64,000 nt of DNA from Cellulophaga sp. HaHa_2_95 (GCF_019278565.1 NZ_CP058988.1:3162001-3226000); one strand, 5' to 3'; positions 52,020 through 61,779 are shown, numbered from the stretch's first letter. Numbers and translations are program-made. The notes: generated by a model from the letters alone, not told the origin.

Positions 52020-53936
52020 ATGCCTGCAACACCCGAAAGAGATTCTGAAGTTATCAAATTTGAAAAAATCAATACTATAGTCCATGACAGCTCTGAAGAT
52101 GCCTCTTTATATGTTTCTGAAGAGATTATCAAACTTATAAAAGAAAGGCAAAAAGAAGGCAAAACTGTTGTATTAGGATTAGCTACTGGTTCTACGCCAA
52201 CTAAAGTATATGATTACTTAGTACAAGCTCACAAAGAAGATGGTCTAAGTTTTACTAATGTAATTACGTTTAATTTAGATGAGTATTTCCCCATGCATGC
52301 GGATTCTATTCATAGCTATGTGCGTTTTATGAATGAGCATTTATTTGATCATATTGATATTAAAAAAGAAAATGTTCATATACCAGACGGAACCAGAACT
52401 TTAGAAAACGTAAAAGCATTTTGTGAAGCTTATGAAGAAAAAATCGAAAAATCTGGCGGAATAGATATTCAAATATTAGGGATTGGCAGAACAGGACACA
52501 TAGGATTTAATGAACCGGGCTCCTCTCTCTCTAGTAAAACACGTGTAGTTAGATTAGATAAAGTTACTCTATTAGATGCTGCAAGTGATTTTTTTGGGTT
52601 AGAAAATGTACCTTCTAAAGCCATAACTATGGGTGTGGGAACCATAATGGCCGCAAGAAGAATTATTTTAATGGCTTGGGGAGAAGGAAAAGCACAGATT
52701 ATAAAGCAAGCTGTAGAAGGAGAAATTAGAGAATCTATTCCTGCAACATTCTTACAGCAACACGGTAATTGTGATTTTATTTTAGACAGCGCTGCCGCAT
52801 CTGCACTCACCAGAATGCACAATCCGTGGTTAGTGAGTGAGTGTACGTGGACCGATGATTTGATTAAGAAAGCAACCATATGGCTTTCTGAGAAATTAGA
52901 CAAAGCCATCCTGAAACTCACCAACGAAGATTATAGTGAACACGGAATGGGAAGTTTAGTCGCAGATATAGGCTCCGCAGAAAATATTAATCTAAAAGTA
53001 TTCAACACCTTACAAAGAACCATAACCGGTTGGCCAGGTGGTAAACCAAATGCTGACGATAGTAATAGACCAGAACGTAAAGGCCCCTATCCAAAAACGT
53101 CTTTAATCTTCAGTCCACACCCAGATGATGATGTTATCTCAATGGGAGGAACATTATTACGCTTAGTAGATCAAGGACATCATGTTCATGTTGCCTATCA
53201 AACGTCAGGAAACATAGCTGTTTTTGATGATGAAGTAATTCGTTTTCTAGATTTTGCTCTAGAAGTACAACCAGAGAACAAAGAAATACAAGTACAGTTT
53301 GATAAAATAAGAGGCTTTCTAAAAAATAAAAAACCTGGGGAAATTGATAGTCCCGAGATACAGCGTATAAAAGGACTCATCAGGAAAGGCGAAGCATTGT
53401 CTGCTTGCAGATACTGTGGTGTTCTTGAAGAAAATGCACACTTTCAAAACCTTCCTTTCTATGAAACGGGTACCGTTAAGAAAAAACCACATTCTCAGGA
53501 AGACATTCAACTAACCTACGATTTATTAAATAAAATAAAGCCTACACAAGTTTTTGCCGCTGGAGATTTGTCTGATCCCCATGGTACACACAGAGTATGT
53601 CTAAAGGTTGTTTTTGAAGCCCTTTCTCAACTTAAGAAAGATAAAGTAGAATGGATTAAAGATTGTTACCTGTGGTTATATCGTGGAGCGTGGCAAGAAT
53701 GGGATATTGCAGATATGGAAATGACTATTCCAATAGGTCCCAAAGACATGCAGCGTAAAAAGAATGCCATTTTCAAACATCAATCTCAAAAAGATGCAGC
53801 CATGTTCCCTGGAAATGATGAACGCGAATTCTGGCAACGTGCCGAACAAAGAAATAAAGAAACCGCAAGAAAATATAATGCCTTAGGCCTTGCAGAATAT
53901 GAGGCGATGGAAAGCTTTGTTCGCTATAAATTTTAA
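52020..53936 (+). CDS. nagB: NagB-LmbE fusion: glucosamine-6-phosphate deaminase with deacetylase-like domain
   Basis: 638 residues from the ATG at 52020; a TTG at 51963 would lie inside the promoter. Residues about 20-280 form glucosamine-6-phosphate deaminase: GLATGSTPTKVYD, TFNLDEYFPM, GIGRTGHIGFNEPGSS. In E. coli NagB the last motif is GNDGHIAFNEP with the catalytic relay Asp141-His143-Glu148; here His and Glu are kept but Asp is Thr. Residues about 370-640 form a PIG-L/LmbE deacetylase domain with metal-site motifs FSPHPDDD and DPHGTHR. The deaminase makes fructose-6-P and ammonia; the LmbE half may deacetylate GlcNAc-6-P. No separate NagA gene is in the window. Confidence 0.9.
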   Translation: MPATPERDSEVIKFEKINTIVHDSSEDASLYVSEEIIKLIKERQKEGKTVVLGLATGSTPTKVYDYLVQAHKEDGLSFTNVITFNLDEYFPMHADSIHSYVRFMNEHLFDHIDIKKENVHIPDGTRTLENVKAFCEAYEEKIEKSGGIDIQILGIGRTGHIGFNEPGSSLSSKTRVVRLDKVTLLDAASDFFGLENVPSKAITMGVGTIMAARRIILMAWGEGKAQIIKQAVEGEIRESIPATFLQQHGNCDFILDSAAASALTRMHNPWLVSECTWTDDLIKKATIWLSEKLDKAILKLTNEDYSEHGMGSLVADIGSAENINLKVFNTLQRTITGWPGGKPNADDSNRPERKGPYPKTSLIFSPHPDDDVISMGGTLLRLVDQGHHVHVAYQTSGNIAVFDDEVIRFLDFALEVQPENKEIQVQFDKIRGFLKNKKPGEIDSPEIQRIKGLIRKGEALSACRYCGVLEENAHFQNLPFYETGTVKKKPHSQEDIQLTYDLLNKIKPTQVFAAGDLSDPHGTHRVCLKVVFEALSQLKKDKVEWIKDCYLWLYRGAWQEWDIADMEMTIPIGPKDMQRKKNAIFKHQSQKDAAMFPGNDEREFWQRAEQRNKETARKYNALGLAEYEAMESFVRYKF

Positions 53937-53959
53937 TATTAACTAACTAACTCACTTTT

Positions 53960-54067
53960 ATGATGAAAAAAATGCAACTCGTATTCTCATTTTTTCCGAT
54001 GCTCTTATTTGCTCAAGGCCTGCTTGCGCAAACTACCGTAGTATCAGGTACAGTAAATATCAGATAA
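53960..54067 (+). pseudogene. Truncated SusC-type TonB receptor remnant
   Basis: A 35-residue frame from the ATG at 53960 to TAA at 54065-54067: a signal peptide (MMKKMQLVFSFFPMLLFAQG, cut near LLAQ) followed by TTVVSGTVNIR. The TTVVSGTV sequence just after signal cleavage is the usual beginning of the CarboxypepD_reg domain of SusC/RagA receptors (T-V-S-G-T-V-T-D). The remaining ~1000 residues and any SusD partner are gone, and the next gene-like feature is a terminator. It appears to be the scar of a deleted SusC/SusD pair that belonged to the amino-sugar locus. Confidence 0.7.
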
Positions 54068-54117
54068 TCCTACTTCATAATAATAATTAGTGTTTTGTGA
54101 GTTGATTTTTAAAGATG

Positions 54118-54149
54118 CCCAGTCACAACCTAGTTGTACTGGGTTTTTT
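54118..54149 (+). terminator. Terminator after the SusC remnant
   Basis: CCCAGTCACAAC (54118-54129) pairs with GTTGTACTGGG (54133-54143) with one bulged C, then a T6 tail. It separates the nagB-lmbE transcript from the GHL10 operon that starts at 54190. Confidence 0.8.
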
Positions 54150-54189
54150 AAAAAATTAGAATACCTTAGCTTAGCTTATAAATCATGGA

Positions 54190-55698
54190 ATGAATAAAAT
54201 AGCATTATTAATACTATTCTTACTACTTACCTCCTGCGCCTCTCGCAAGTCTAAATTACCTGAGAAAGAATTTAGAGGTTTTTGGGTGGCTACGGTTGTC
54301 AATATCGATTGGCCAAAAAATGGAATTGATGCCATAGAGAAGAAAAAAGAAGATTTTCTGAAAATTTTAGACTTTTACGATGAGCTTAATTTTAATACGG
54401 CCATCGTTCAAATACGAACTGCTGGAGATGCTTTTTATCCTTCTGATTTTGCTCCTTGGTCTACATACTTAACAGGAAAACAAGGTCTCGCACCAAATAC
54501 CGACGAAAACATCTTAGCATGGATGATTGCTGAAACGCATGAAAGAGGCATGGAATTTCACGCTTGGTTAAATCCATACAGAGCAACTTTTGATTTAAAA
54601 ACCGACCTTTTAGATGAACAGCACGACTTTTTTTTGCATCCAGATTGGATGTTAAAATATGGTAAGAAATACTATTACAATCCAGGAATACCTGAGGTAC
54701 AAGACCATATGGCTGCCATCATCCAAGAAATTGTAACAAACTATACTATTGATGCTATTCATTTTGATGATTATTTTTATCCTTATAAAATAGCCGACGA
54801 AACTTTTGATGATACAGAGACTTTCCATACTTATAAACTGCCACAACAAACTTTAGAGGATTGGAGACGAAGCTCTATAGATTCTCTAATTCAAAAAGCC
54901 CATTTGGCTATAAAAAAAGAAAAACCTTGGGTACAATTTGGCGTTAGTCCATTTGGTGTATGGAAAAATAGTTCTACAGACTCCAGAGGATCTGATACTC
55001 AAGCAGGACAAACAACCTATAATGACCTCTATGCTGATCCATTGCTATGGATGCAAAAAGGTTGGATAGATTATATTATACCACAGGCTTATTGGAGCAT
55101 AAGCCTACCAGTAGCGTCTCACAAAACAATTATGGAATGGTGGGCAGAAAACACTCCAAATACTAATCTTTACATGGGCAACGGTCCTTATAAAATAAGA
55201 AATAACAGTGATAAGGCATGGGATCATAAAAAAGAACTCCCAAATCAAATAAAGCTAGGTAGAGCAACTCCAAACATACAAGGAAATGCTTTTTTCAGCG
55301 CAAAAAGCCTTATGAATGATCATGAGGATGTTGTGAAAATATTAAAAAAGAAATATTACCAACAAATCGCTTTAAATCCTAGTGCAACTTACAAAACTAC
55401 CCAAATCGTTAATACTCCAAAAATAGCGCGTATAGTTCTTAAAAATGCTGTTGCAAACGTTCAATGTAGTAGCTTGGAAGACTTTAGATATGCTTTGGTA
55501 TTTAATATCAAAAAAACCAAAGAACCATCAATCAAATTAAAAAAGTTAGTCAGTGCTAAAATTCCGCTTTCCTTAAACTCTTTAGTGCTTCCTATAAACC
55601 TGGTAAAAAAGAATACGGCTTTAGTATTTATCGATAAATTCGGACAAGAAACACCACCTATTATTTTAAATTTAGACCAAACAATACAGCATGATTAA
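54190..55698 (+). CDS. GHL10 (DUF187/DigH-like) glycosyl hydrolase lipoprotein
   Basis: 502 residues. Lipoprotein signal with lipobox LTSC (Cys16: MNKIALLILFLLLTSC). The GHL10 (DUF187, YddW/DigH) domain follows: EFRGFWVATVVNIDWP, AIVQIRTAGDAFYPSDFAPWS, FHAWLNPYRATF, YYYNPGIPEVQDHMAAIIQEIVTNYTIDAIHFDDYFYP and DYIIPQAYWS. E. coli DigH cuts denuded peptidoglycan glycan strands, and the context here supports a wall-glycan role. Anchored in the outer membrane or cell surface. It is the first gene of an operon with an AmpG-like permease, GH3 enzyme and AnmK; 8-base overlap with the permease gene. Confidence 0.9.
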   Translation: MNKIALLILFLLLTSCASRKSKLPEKEFRGFWVATVVNIDWPKNGIDAIEKKKEDFLKILDFYDELNFNTAIVQIRTAGDAFYPSDFAPWSTYLTGKQGLAPNTDENILAWMIAETHERGMEFHAWLNPYRATFDLKTDLLDEQHDFFLHPDWMLKYGKKYYYNPGIPEVQDHMAAIIQEIVTNYTIDAIHFDDYFYPYKIADETFDDTETFHTYKLPQQTLEDWRRSSIDSLIQKAHLAIKKEKPWVQFGVSPFGVWKNSSTDSRGSDTQAGQTTYNDLYADPLLWMQKGWIDYIIPQAYWSISLPVASHKTIMEWWAENTPNTNLYMGNGPYKIRNNSDKAWDHKKELPNQIKLGRATPNIQGNAFFSAKSLMNDHEDVVKILKKKYYQQIALNPSATYKTTQIVNTPKIARIVLKNAVANVQCSSLEDFRYALVFNIKKTKEPSIKLKKLVSAKIPLSLNSLVLPINLVKKNTALVFIDKFGQETPPIILNLDQTIQHD

Positions 55699-56965
55699 AA
55701 AAGACAAAGGAGCATGGGCCTGGGTACCTATTTTATATTTTACACAAGGGTTACCTTATGTTTTAGTAGTAACGGTTTCTGTCATCATGTACAAAAAGTT
55801 AGGCGTCAGAAATGAAGATATTGGCTTATATACTAGTTTACTATACCTTCCATGGGTTTTAAAACCATTCTGGAGTCCGTTAGTCGATTTAAAAAGTACC
55901 AAAAGAAATTGGTTTCTAGGCATGCAATTGCTTATTGCCTTGGCACTTTTCGGTGTAGGCCTAAGTATTCCTACCAATATGTTTTTTACCACTACCCTAG
56001 CCTGCTTTTGGATGGCTGCTTTTGCATCAGCAACTAATGATATAGCATCAGATGGGTACTATATGTTGGGCTTGACCGAAAAAAAACAATCCTTTTTCGT
56101 AGGTCTAAGAAGTACTTTTTACCGTCTTGCGATGGTTACTGGAGAAGGGTTAATTGTTTTTGGAGCAGGGTTTTTAGAAGAAAAATATGGCGATTCTGCC
56201 AAAGCTTGGAGTATAACCATGACCGCTACAGCGGTATTAATGCTTGCGTTGACAGTCGCTAACTTTTTTGCAAGTCCCAAATACGAATCGGCAACAGAAG
56301 AGCACCTTGAAAAACCGGAAGGTTTCCTACAGATTTTCAAAAGCTTTTTTAAGAAACCACAAATAGGGATTGCTTTGGCGTTTATACTTACCTATCGGTT
56401 GGGGGAATCACAGTTGGTAAAAATGTCTTCACCTTTTCTACTCGATACTGTTGAAAAAGGAGGCTTAGGCTTTACTACAAAAGAATTAGGAATTGTTTTA
56501 GGAACCATTGGAGTTGTAGCCCTTACGGTGGGGGGTATTTTAGGTGGTATACTTATTTCTAAAGATGGACTAAAAAAATGGATGCTCCCCATGGTATTAT
56601 CCTTAAACGTGCCTAACTTTTTCTATGCTATTCTTGCGGTAACAAAAACCACCAATATTATCGCCGTATCTGCTACCATTGTATTGGAAAAATTTGGCTA
56701 CGGATTTGGTTTCGCAGCCTTTCTTATGTACTTGATTTATATCGCTAGCGGAAAATCTAAAACCTCTCACTATGCTATTGCAACAGGATTTATGGCATTA
56801 GGAATGATGCTTCCTGGAATGATTAGCGGTTTTATGCAAAGTTGGTTGGGCTACGGCGGGTTCTTTATTTGGGTAGTCATAGCTGCGCTTCCCTCTTTAT
56901 TTTTATTGAAATATTTAAAATATCCGGCAGATTTCGGAAAAAAAGATGCCTTAGAACATGAATAA
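55691..56965 (+). CDS. AmpG-like MFS permease
   Basis: 424 residues with twelve hydrophobic helices. N-terminus WAWVPILYFTQGLPYVLVVTVSVIMYKKLG and the loop LPWVLKPFWSPLVDLKSTKRNWFLGMQ follow the AmpG/MFS_1 pattern of muropeptide permeases, and later AIATGFMALGMMLPGMISGFMQSWLGYGGFF. AmpG takes GlcNAc-anhydroMurNAc muropeptides into the cytoplasm. The gene overlaps the GHL10 gene by 8 bases and the GH3 gene by 8 bases, so translation is probably coupled. The exact substrate is inferred from the neighbours nagZ-like, anmK and murQ. Confidence 0.88.
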   Translation: MIKKDKGAWAWVPILYFTQGLPYVLVVTVSVIMYKKLGVRNEDIGLYTSLLYLPWVLKPFWSPLVDLKSTKRNWFLGMQLLIALALFGVGLSIPTNMFFTTTLACFWMAAFASATNDIASDGYYMLGLTEKKQSFFVGLRSTFYRLAMVTGEGLIVFGAGFLEEKYGDSAKAWSITMTATAVLMLALTVANFFASPKYESATEEHLEKPEGFLQIFKSFFKKPQIGIALAFILTYRLGESQLVKMSSPFLLDTVEKGGLGFTTKELGIVLGTIGVVALTVGGILGGILISKDGLKKWMLPMVLSLNVPNFFYAILAVTKTTNIIAVSATIVLEKFGYGFGFAAFLMYLIYIASGKSKTSHYAIATGFMALGMMLPGMISGFMQSWLGYGGFFIWVVIAALPSLFLLKYLKYPADFGKKDALEHE

Positions 56966-58532
56966 CATGATCAGTTATCACAACGCTACAACAGCTCTTT
57001 CTATATCAGAAAAAGTAGGACAGTTTTTTATGCCTGCTGCATTCATCAATGACACGGAAGAAGAAATTAAGCGTATAGAAAAAAGTATATTAGAGGATGG
57101 TATCGGAGGCTTATGCTTTTTTCATAGCCGCGCTAGTGCCGCAACAAATTTTGAGGGACATAAAAAAATTACCTACAATGAGAATAGCTTTCAAACCTTA
57201 AAAAAACTAATCAAACGCTATCAAAACATAGCCAAACATCCACTTTTAATTAGCATAGATGCAGAGTGGGGCTTGGCAATGCGTATTGAAAATACACCGC
57301 AATATCCTTATGCCATTACCTTGGGGGCATTACAGCGTAATGAAGATTTAATTTTTACCCTAGGTAAACAAATAGCTAACGATTGCAAAGCCGCAGGAAT
57401 CCATTGGAATTTAGCGCCGGTAGTAGATATTAACAATAATGCCAATAACCCTGTTATTGGTTACCGTTCTTTTGGCGAAAACAAATTTTTAGCGACCTTA
57501 AAAGCTGCAGCTTTTATCAAAGGCACAGAAATGGAAGGCGTACTTACCTGCATCAAACATTTTCCTGGCCATGGCGATACCGCTATAGATTCGCACTTAG
57601 GGCTACCGTTAATAGAAAAATCTAAGGAAGAACTCGTAAAGAATGAACTGTTTCCTTTTCAACAATTGATTAATGAAGGGGTAGATAGTATTATGGCGGG
57701 GCACTTATCTATTCCTGCTTTAGCAGATGGAGATACCATCCCTTCTAGTTTATCTAAAAAAATGTTGAAAGATTTATTGCGGGATGAAATGAAGTTTAAG
57801 GGCGTTGTTATTTCCGATGCCTTGAATATGCATGCAGTAGCAATGAATTACCCTACTAAAGGAGCATTAGAATGGGTAGCTTTTGATGCAGGTAATGATG
57901 TATTATGTTTTTCAGAGAATGTAACCGCAGGGGTACAAACCATTTTACAAAATGCTACAGCAACACAAATTGAAGAAAGTTTCAAGCGGATTTGGGCATT
58001 AAAAGAAAAAGCAATCAAGAAGAGCAGTGAAAAAATTGAATTATCTGAGGCTGCTCCTTTAAATGCGTTAATTGCAAAAGAAAGCCTAACGCTTTACAAA
58101 GGCGGATTGACTGGTTTCAAGTCACAAAAATTCATCGGAATAGCATTGGGCGCAACAAAACATACTTTTTTTAATAGTATTGCTAAAGAATTAAATTTTG
58201 ATACTCTTGAAGGCATTCAAGATGCATCACACGTATCTGCATATGATCATGTATTGATCGCCTTATATCCGCCAAAGGCGAAACCTGCCAATTTATTTGA
58301 TCTTTCTGAAGAAGAGATTGCATTTATACAGGCACTTATGGCATCAAAAAATGTGGTACTCTACCTTTTTGGAAATCCGTATGTATTAAATCATATATCC
58401 ATAGAAAAGGCACAAGCTGTAATCATTGCTTATCAAAATTTTGATGTGTTTCAAGAGAACGCTGCGCAGCATTTTTTAGGAAAACATCTCGCAGTAGGAA
58501 AAATACCTGTTACCATCAAAAACAAACTTTAA
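56958..58532 (+). CDS. Glycoside hydrolase family 3, NagZ-like beta-N-acetylglucosaminidase
   Basis: 524 residues, no signal peptide, so cytoplasmic. N-terminal GH3 TIM barrel with LLISIDAEWGLAMRI, GIHWNLAPVVDINNNANNPVIGYRSFG, IKHFPGHGDTAIDSHLGLP (about residues 198-216; the Asp-His of DTAIDSH is the NagZ acid/base pair) and GVVISDALNMHAV (nucleophile Asp near 287). Length is greater than E. coli NagZ (341) because of a C-terminal alpha/beta extension from about 370, like other Bacteroidota GH3s. Hydrolyses GlcNAc from GlcNAc-anhydroMurNAc. Next to an AmpG-like permease upstream and anmK downstream (2 bases). Confidence 0.92.
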   Translation: MNNMISYHNATTALSISEKVGQFFMPAAFINDTEEEIKRIEKSILEDGIGGLCFFHSRASAATNFEGHKKITYNENSFQTLKKLIKRYQNIAKHPLLISIDAEWGLAMRIENTPQYPYAITLGALQRNEDLIFTLGKQIANDCKAAGIHWNLAPVVDINNNANNPVIGYRSFGENKFLATLKAAAFIKGTEMEGVLTCIKHFPGHGDTAIDSHLGLPLIEKSKEELVKNELFPFQQLINEGVDSIMAGHLSIPALADGDTIPSSLSKKMLKDLLRDEMKFKGVVISDALNMHAVAMNYPTKGALEWVAFDAGNDVLCFSENVTAGVQTILQNATATQIEESFKRIWALKEKAIKKSSEKIELSEAAPLNALIAKESLTLYKGGLTGFKSQKFIGIALGATKHTFFNSIAKELNFDTLEGIQDASHVSAYDHVLIALYPPKAKPANLFDLSEEEIAFIQALMASKNVVLYLFGNPYVLNHISIEKAQAVIIAYQNFDVFQENAAQHFLGKHLAVGKIPVTIKNKL

Positions 58533-58533
58533 G

Positions 58534-59610
58534 ATGAAAATATTTAAAATTATAGGGGTAATGTCTGGCACTTCTTTAGACGGTTTAGACTTAGCCTATT
58601 GCCATATCTGGGAAGCAAATAACACCTGGCAGTTTGTTATACAGGCCACTAAAAATGTTCCGTATACTTCGGAAATGGAGCTAAAACTTAAAGATGCCAT
58701 TTTCTTGCCTGCGACAGAACTATTAGAATTTCATAACACTTATGGTTCTTGGCTAGGCCAACAAGCAAAAGCCTTTATAGAAGAACGTAATTTAGCGGTA
58801 GATTATATTGCTAGCCATGGCCATACGACGCATCATCAACCACAAAGGGGACTTACCTTTCAAATTGGATCTGGACAGCATATTGCCAATGAGAGTGGAA
58901 TTGAAGTTATATGTGATTTCAGAACAAATGATGTCGCGCTAAGTGGTCAAGGAGCACCACTAGTACCCATTGGAGATCAATTACTATTTCATACGTATGA
59001 CTTTTGTTTAAACCTTGGTGGTATTAGTAATATTTCTTTTAACCTTGATCAAAAAAGAGTAGCATACGATATAGGCCTTGCCAACATGGGACTTAACTAC
59101 AGCACTAGAAAGGCTGGCTTTGCATATGATGACGGAGGTAAACTAGCTAAAAAAGGCAAGATTAACCAGCCAATGCTTAAAGCGCTTAATAGTTTAGAAT
59201 TTTATGATTTGCCTTTTCCAAAATCTATTGGGTATGAATGGTTTGTTGAAAAAGTAAAGCCTATTATAGATGTTACAGAAGATACGATTGAAAATATTCT
59301 GCACACCTCGGTACTACATGTTTGCGAAAAAGTTGCAGCAGATGTCCTTAAAAATGCTACGAAACCAAAAAGTACTTTATTAGTTACTGGAGGGGGAGCT
59401 TTGAACACTTTTTTAATTGAAAAGCTACAAGAAAAGCTAGGTGATACCGTAGAAATCGTTATCCCTTCACAAACAATTATAGCCTATAAAGAGGCCTTAA
59501 TCTTTGCCTTAATGGGCGCGCTTCGTATTCAACAACAAACGAATGTATTGTGTTCTGTGACGGGAGCCAAAAAAGATTCTTGTAGTGGCGTAATGTACCT
59601 ACCAAGTTAA
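58534..59610 (+). CDS. anmK: Anhydro-N-acetylmuramic acid kinase
   Basis: 358 residues, normal length. Start GVMSGTSLDGLDLAYCHI (ASKHA-type ATP-binding loop) and the GHTTHHQPQ, DFRTNDVALSGQGAPLVPIGDQ, NLGGISNIS and LVTGGGALN segments identify AnmK. It phosphorylates and opens anhydroMurNAc to MurNAc-6-P, the substrate of MurQ encoded 7.5 kb away on the other strand. Cytoplasmic. Last gene of the four-gene operon; 1 base after the GH3 stop. A perfect 16-base palindrome AATATCTTAAGATATT lies 30 bases beyond the stop. Confidence 0.95.
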   Translation: MKIFKIIGVMSGTSLDGLDLAYCHIWEANNTWQFVIQATKNVPYTSEMELKLKDAIFLPATELLEFHNTYGSWLGQQAKAFIEERNLAVDYIASHGHTTHHQPQRGLTFQIGSGQHIANESGIEVICDFRTNDVALSGQGAPLVPIGDQLLFHTYDFCLNLGGISNISFNLDQKRVAYDIGLANMGLNYSTRKAGFAYDDGGKLAKKGKINQPMLKALNSLEFYDLPFPKSIGYEWFVEKVKPIIDVTEDTIENILHTSVLHVCEKVAADVLKNATKPKSTLLVTGGGALNTFLIEKLQEKLGDTVEIVIPSQTIIAYKEALIFALMGALRIQQQTNVLCSVTGAKKDSCSGVMYLPS

Positions 59611-59871
59611 AATTTTGCCTATTTATATGTATATAAACTAATATCTTAAGATATTTATAAATAATTAAAGCCGAATTTCATTAAAATACATTTATTAATT
59701 AAATTTATAATTAAAAAACTCCCCAAGGTTATAGTGGTACTTTTTTGCTGAATAGCTGTTCATAAACTATCCGGCATTGTAACATGTAGTTCAGACCTAA
59801 CCATAAAACAAACAAATACGCAAGGACTGAAAACCCTAAAAGGGTAATAAAAAATTAAAATAGGCAGTGCA

Positions 59872-61779
59872 ATGAGTAATTATCACATCAAACATTTAGA
59901 AGAATATTTTCAAGTCTATAGAAAATCTGTCCGCAATCCTGAAGCTTTTTGGGAGGAAATAGCCGAAGAACATTTTTTATGGCGAAAAAAATGGGATAAG
60001 GTATTACGTTGGGATTTTTCTAAACCAGAAGTAACATGGTTTGAAGGGGCACAACTAAACATTACAGAGAATTGCATTGACCGACATTTAGCGACAAGAG
60101 GAGAAAAAACAGCCATTATTTTTGAACCCAATAATCCGGAGGAAGAAGCGCAGCATATTAGCTATTATCAATTACATGATAAAGTTTGCCGTATGGCCAA
60201 TGTATTGAAAGAAAAGGGTATAAAAAAAGGAGATCGGGTATGTGTGTACTTACCTATGATTCCAGAATTAGCGGTTACTATTCTTGCATGTGCAAGAATA
60301 GGCGCCATACATTCTGTTGTGTTTGCCGGCTTTTCTTCCAATGCTTTAGCTACCAGAATAAATGATTCTGATTGTAAAATAGTCATTACGTCAGACGGTT
60401 CTTATCGCGGAAATAAATCAATAGATTTAAAAGGAATTGTAGACAAAGCTTTAGAAGAATGTCCTGGTGTAGCCCATGTATTGGTAGCAAAACGCACCAA
60501 AAGTACTATTGGAATGAAGAATGGTCGTGATGAATGGCTACAACCTCTTTTAGATGCCGCTTATGGAGATTGTGTTCCGGAAATTATGGATGCTGAGGAT
60601 CCGTTATTCATATTATATACCTCTGGCTCTACTGGGAGACCTAAAGGAATGGTGCATACCACTGGAGGTTACATGGTTTATACCGCATACACTTTTAAAA
60701 ATGTGTTTCAATACCGTGAAAATGATGTGTATTGGTGTACAGCAGATATTGGTTGGATTACTGGGCACTCGTATATCGTGTACGGCCCATTAGCCAATGG
60801 CGCCACTACGCTTATGTTTGAAGGGGTACCCTCCTATCCAGATTTTGGGCGTTTCTGGGAAGTCATAGAAAAACATAAAGTAAATCAGTTTTACACAGCT
60901 CCTACTGCTATTCGCGCTTTAGCAAAACAAAATTTAGAGTTTGTAGAAAATCATGATTTATCTAGTTTAAAAGTATTGGGTTCTGTAGGAGAACCTATAA
61001 ATGAAGAAGCTTGGCATTGGTATAATAACAACGTAGGGAAAAAGAAAAGCCCCATTGTAGATACTTGGTGGCAAACAGAAACAGGGGGAATTATGATTAC
61101 CCCTATTCCCTACGTAACCCCAACTACACCTACCTATGCTACCTTACCTTTTATAGGCATACAACCCGCATTAATGGATGAAGAAGGCCATGAGATTATG
61201 GGCAACCAAGTAGAGGGTAGGTTGTGTATTAAATTTCCTTGGCCTTCAATGGCAAGGACTATTTGGGGAGATCACGACCGCTATAGAGATACTTATTTTA
61301 CGGCTTATAAAAATAATTACTTTACCGGCGATGGCGCGCTACGCGATGCTGTAGGTTATTACCGAATTACAGGGCGTGTAGATGATGTAATTATTGTTTC
61401 TGGACACAATCTAGGAACAGCACCAATTGAAGATGCTATAAACGAGCATCCAGCGGTAGCTGAATCTGCTATTGTTGGTTTCCCACATGATATAAAAGGA
61501 AATGCCCTATACGGTTATGTTATTCTAAAAGAAACAGGGGAGACTAGAGATCGCGATAATTTAAGAAACGAGATTAACCAGCAAATCACAGAACATATTG
61601 GTCCAATTGCTAAGTTAGATAAGATTCAGTTTGTTTCCGGTTTACCAAAAACTCGAAGCGGAAAAATTATGCGTCGTATTCTACGTAAGATTGCAAGCAA
61701 TGATGTTTCTAATTTAGGAGACACGAGTACCTTACTAAACCCAGAAGTGGTTCAAGACATTATTGACAACGTGGTTTAA
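59872..61779 (+). CDS. acs: Acetate-CoA ligase (acetyl-CoA synthetase)
   Basis: 635 residues. Core motifs of ANL synthetases: YTSGSTGRPKGMVHTTGGY near 249-267, WWQTETGGIMITPIP (A5), and TGRVDDVIIVSGHNLGTAPIEDAI then KTRSGKIMRRILRKIA (A8 and A10; the Lys of this last motif is the usual acetylation target in Acs). Activates acetate to acetyl-CoA with ATP. Cytoplasmic, monocistronic: a 261-base gap precedes it and a hairpin follows. The gap holds a small ACCCTAAAAGGGT dyad at 59833-59845 and no clear promoter box. Confident. Confidence 0.95.
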   Translation: MSNYHIKHLEEYFQVYRKSVRNPEAFWEEIAEEHFLWRKKWDKVLRWDFSKPEVTWFEGAQLNITENCIDRHLATRGEKTAIIFEPNNPEEEAQHISYYQLHDKVCRMANVLKEKGIKKGDRVCVYLPMIPELAVTILACARIGAIHSVVFAGFSSNALATRINDSDCKIVITSDGSYRGNKSIDLKGIVDKALEECPGVAHVLVAKRTKSTIGMKNGRDEWLQPLLDAAYGDCVPEIMDAEDPLFILYTSGSTGRPKGMVHTTGGYMVYTAYTFKNVFQYRENDVYWCTADIGWITGHSYIVYGPLANGATTLMFEGVPSYPDFGRFWEVIEKHKVNQFYTAPTAIRALAKQNLEFVENHDLSSLKVLGSVGEPINEEAWHWYNNNVGKKKSPIVDTWWQTETGGIMITPIPYVTPTTPTYATLPFIGIQPALMDEEGHEIMGNQVEGRLCIKFPWPSMARTIWGDHDRYRDTYFTAYKNNYFTGDGALRDAVGYYRITGRVDDVIIVSGHNLGTAPIEDAINEHPAVAESAIVGFPHDIKGNALYGYVILKETGETRDRDNLRNEINQQITEHIGPIAKLDKIQFVSGLPKTRSGKIMRRILRKIASNDVSNLGDTSTLLNPEVVQDIIDNVV

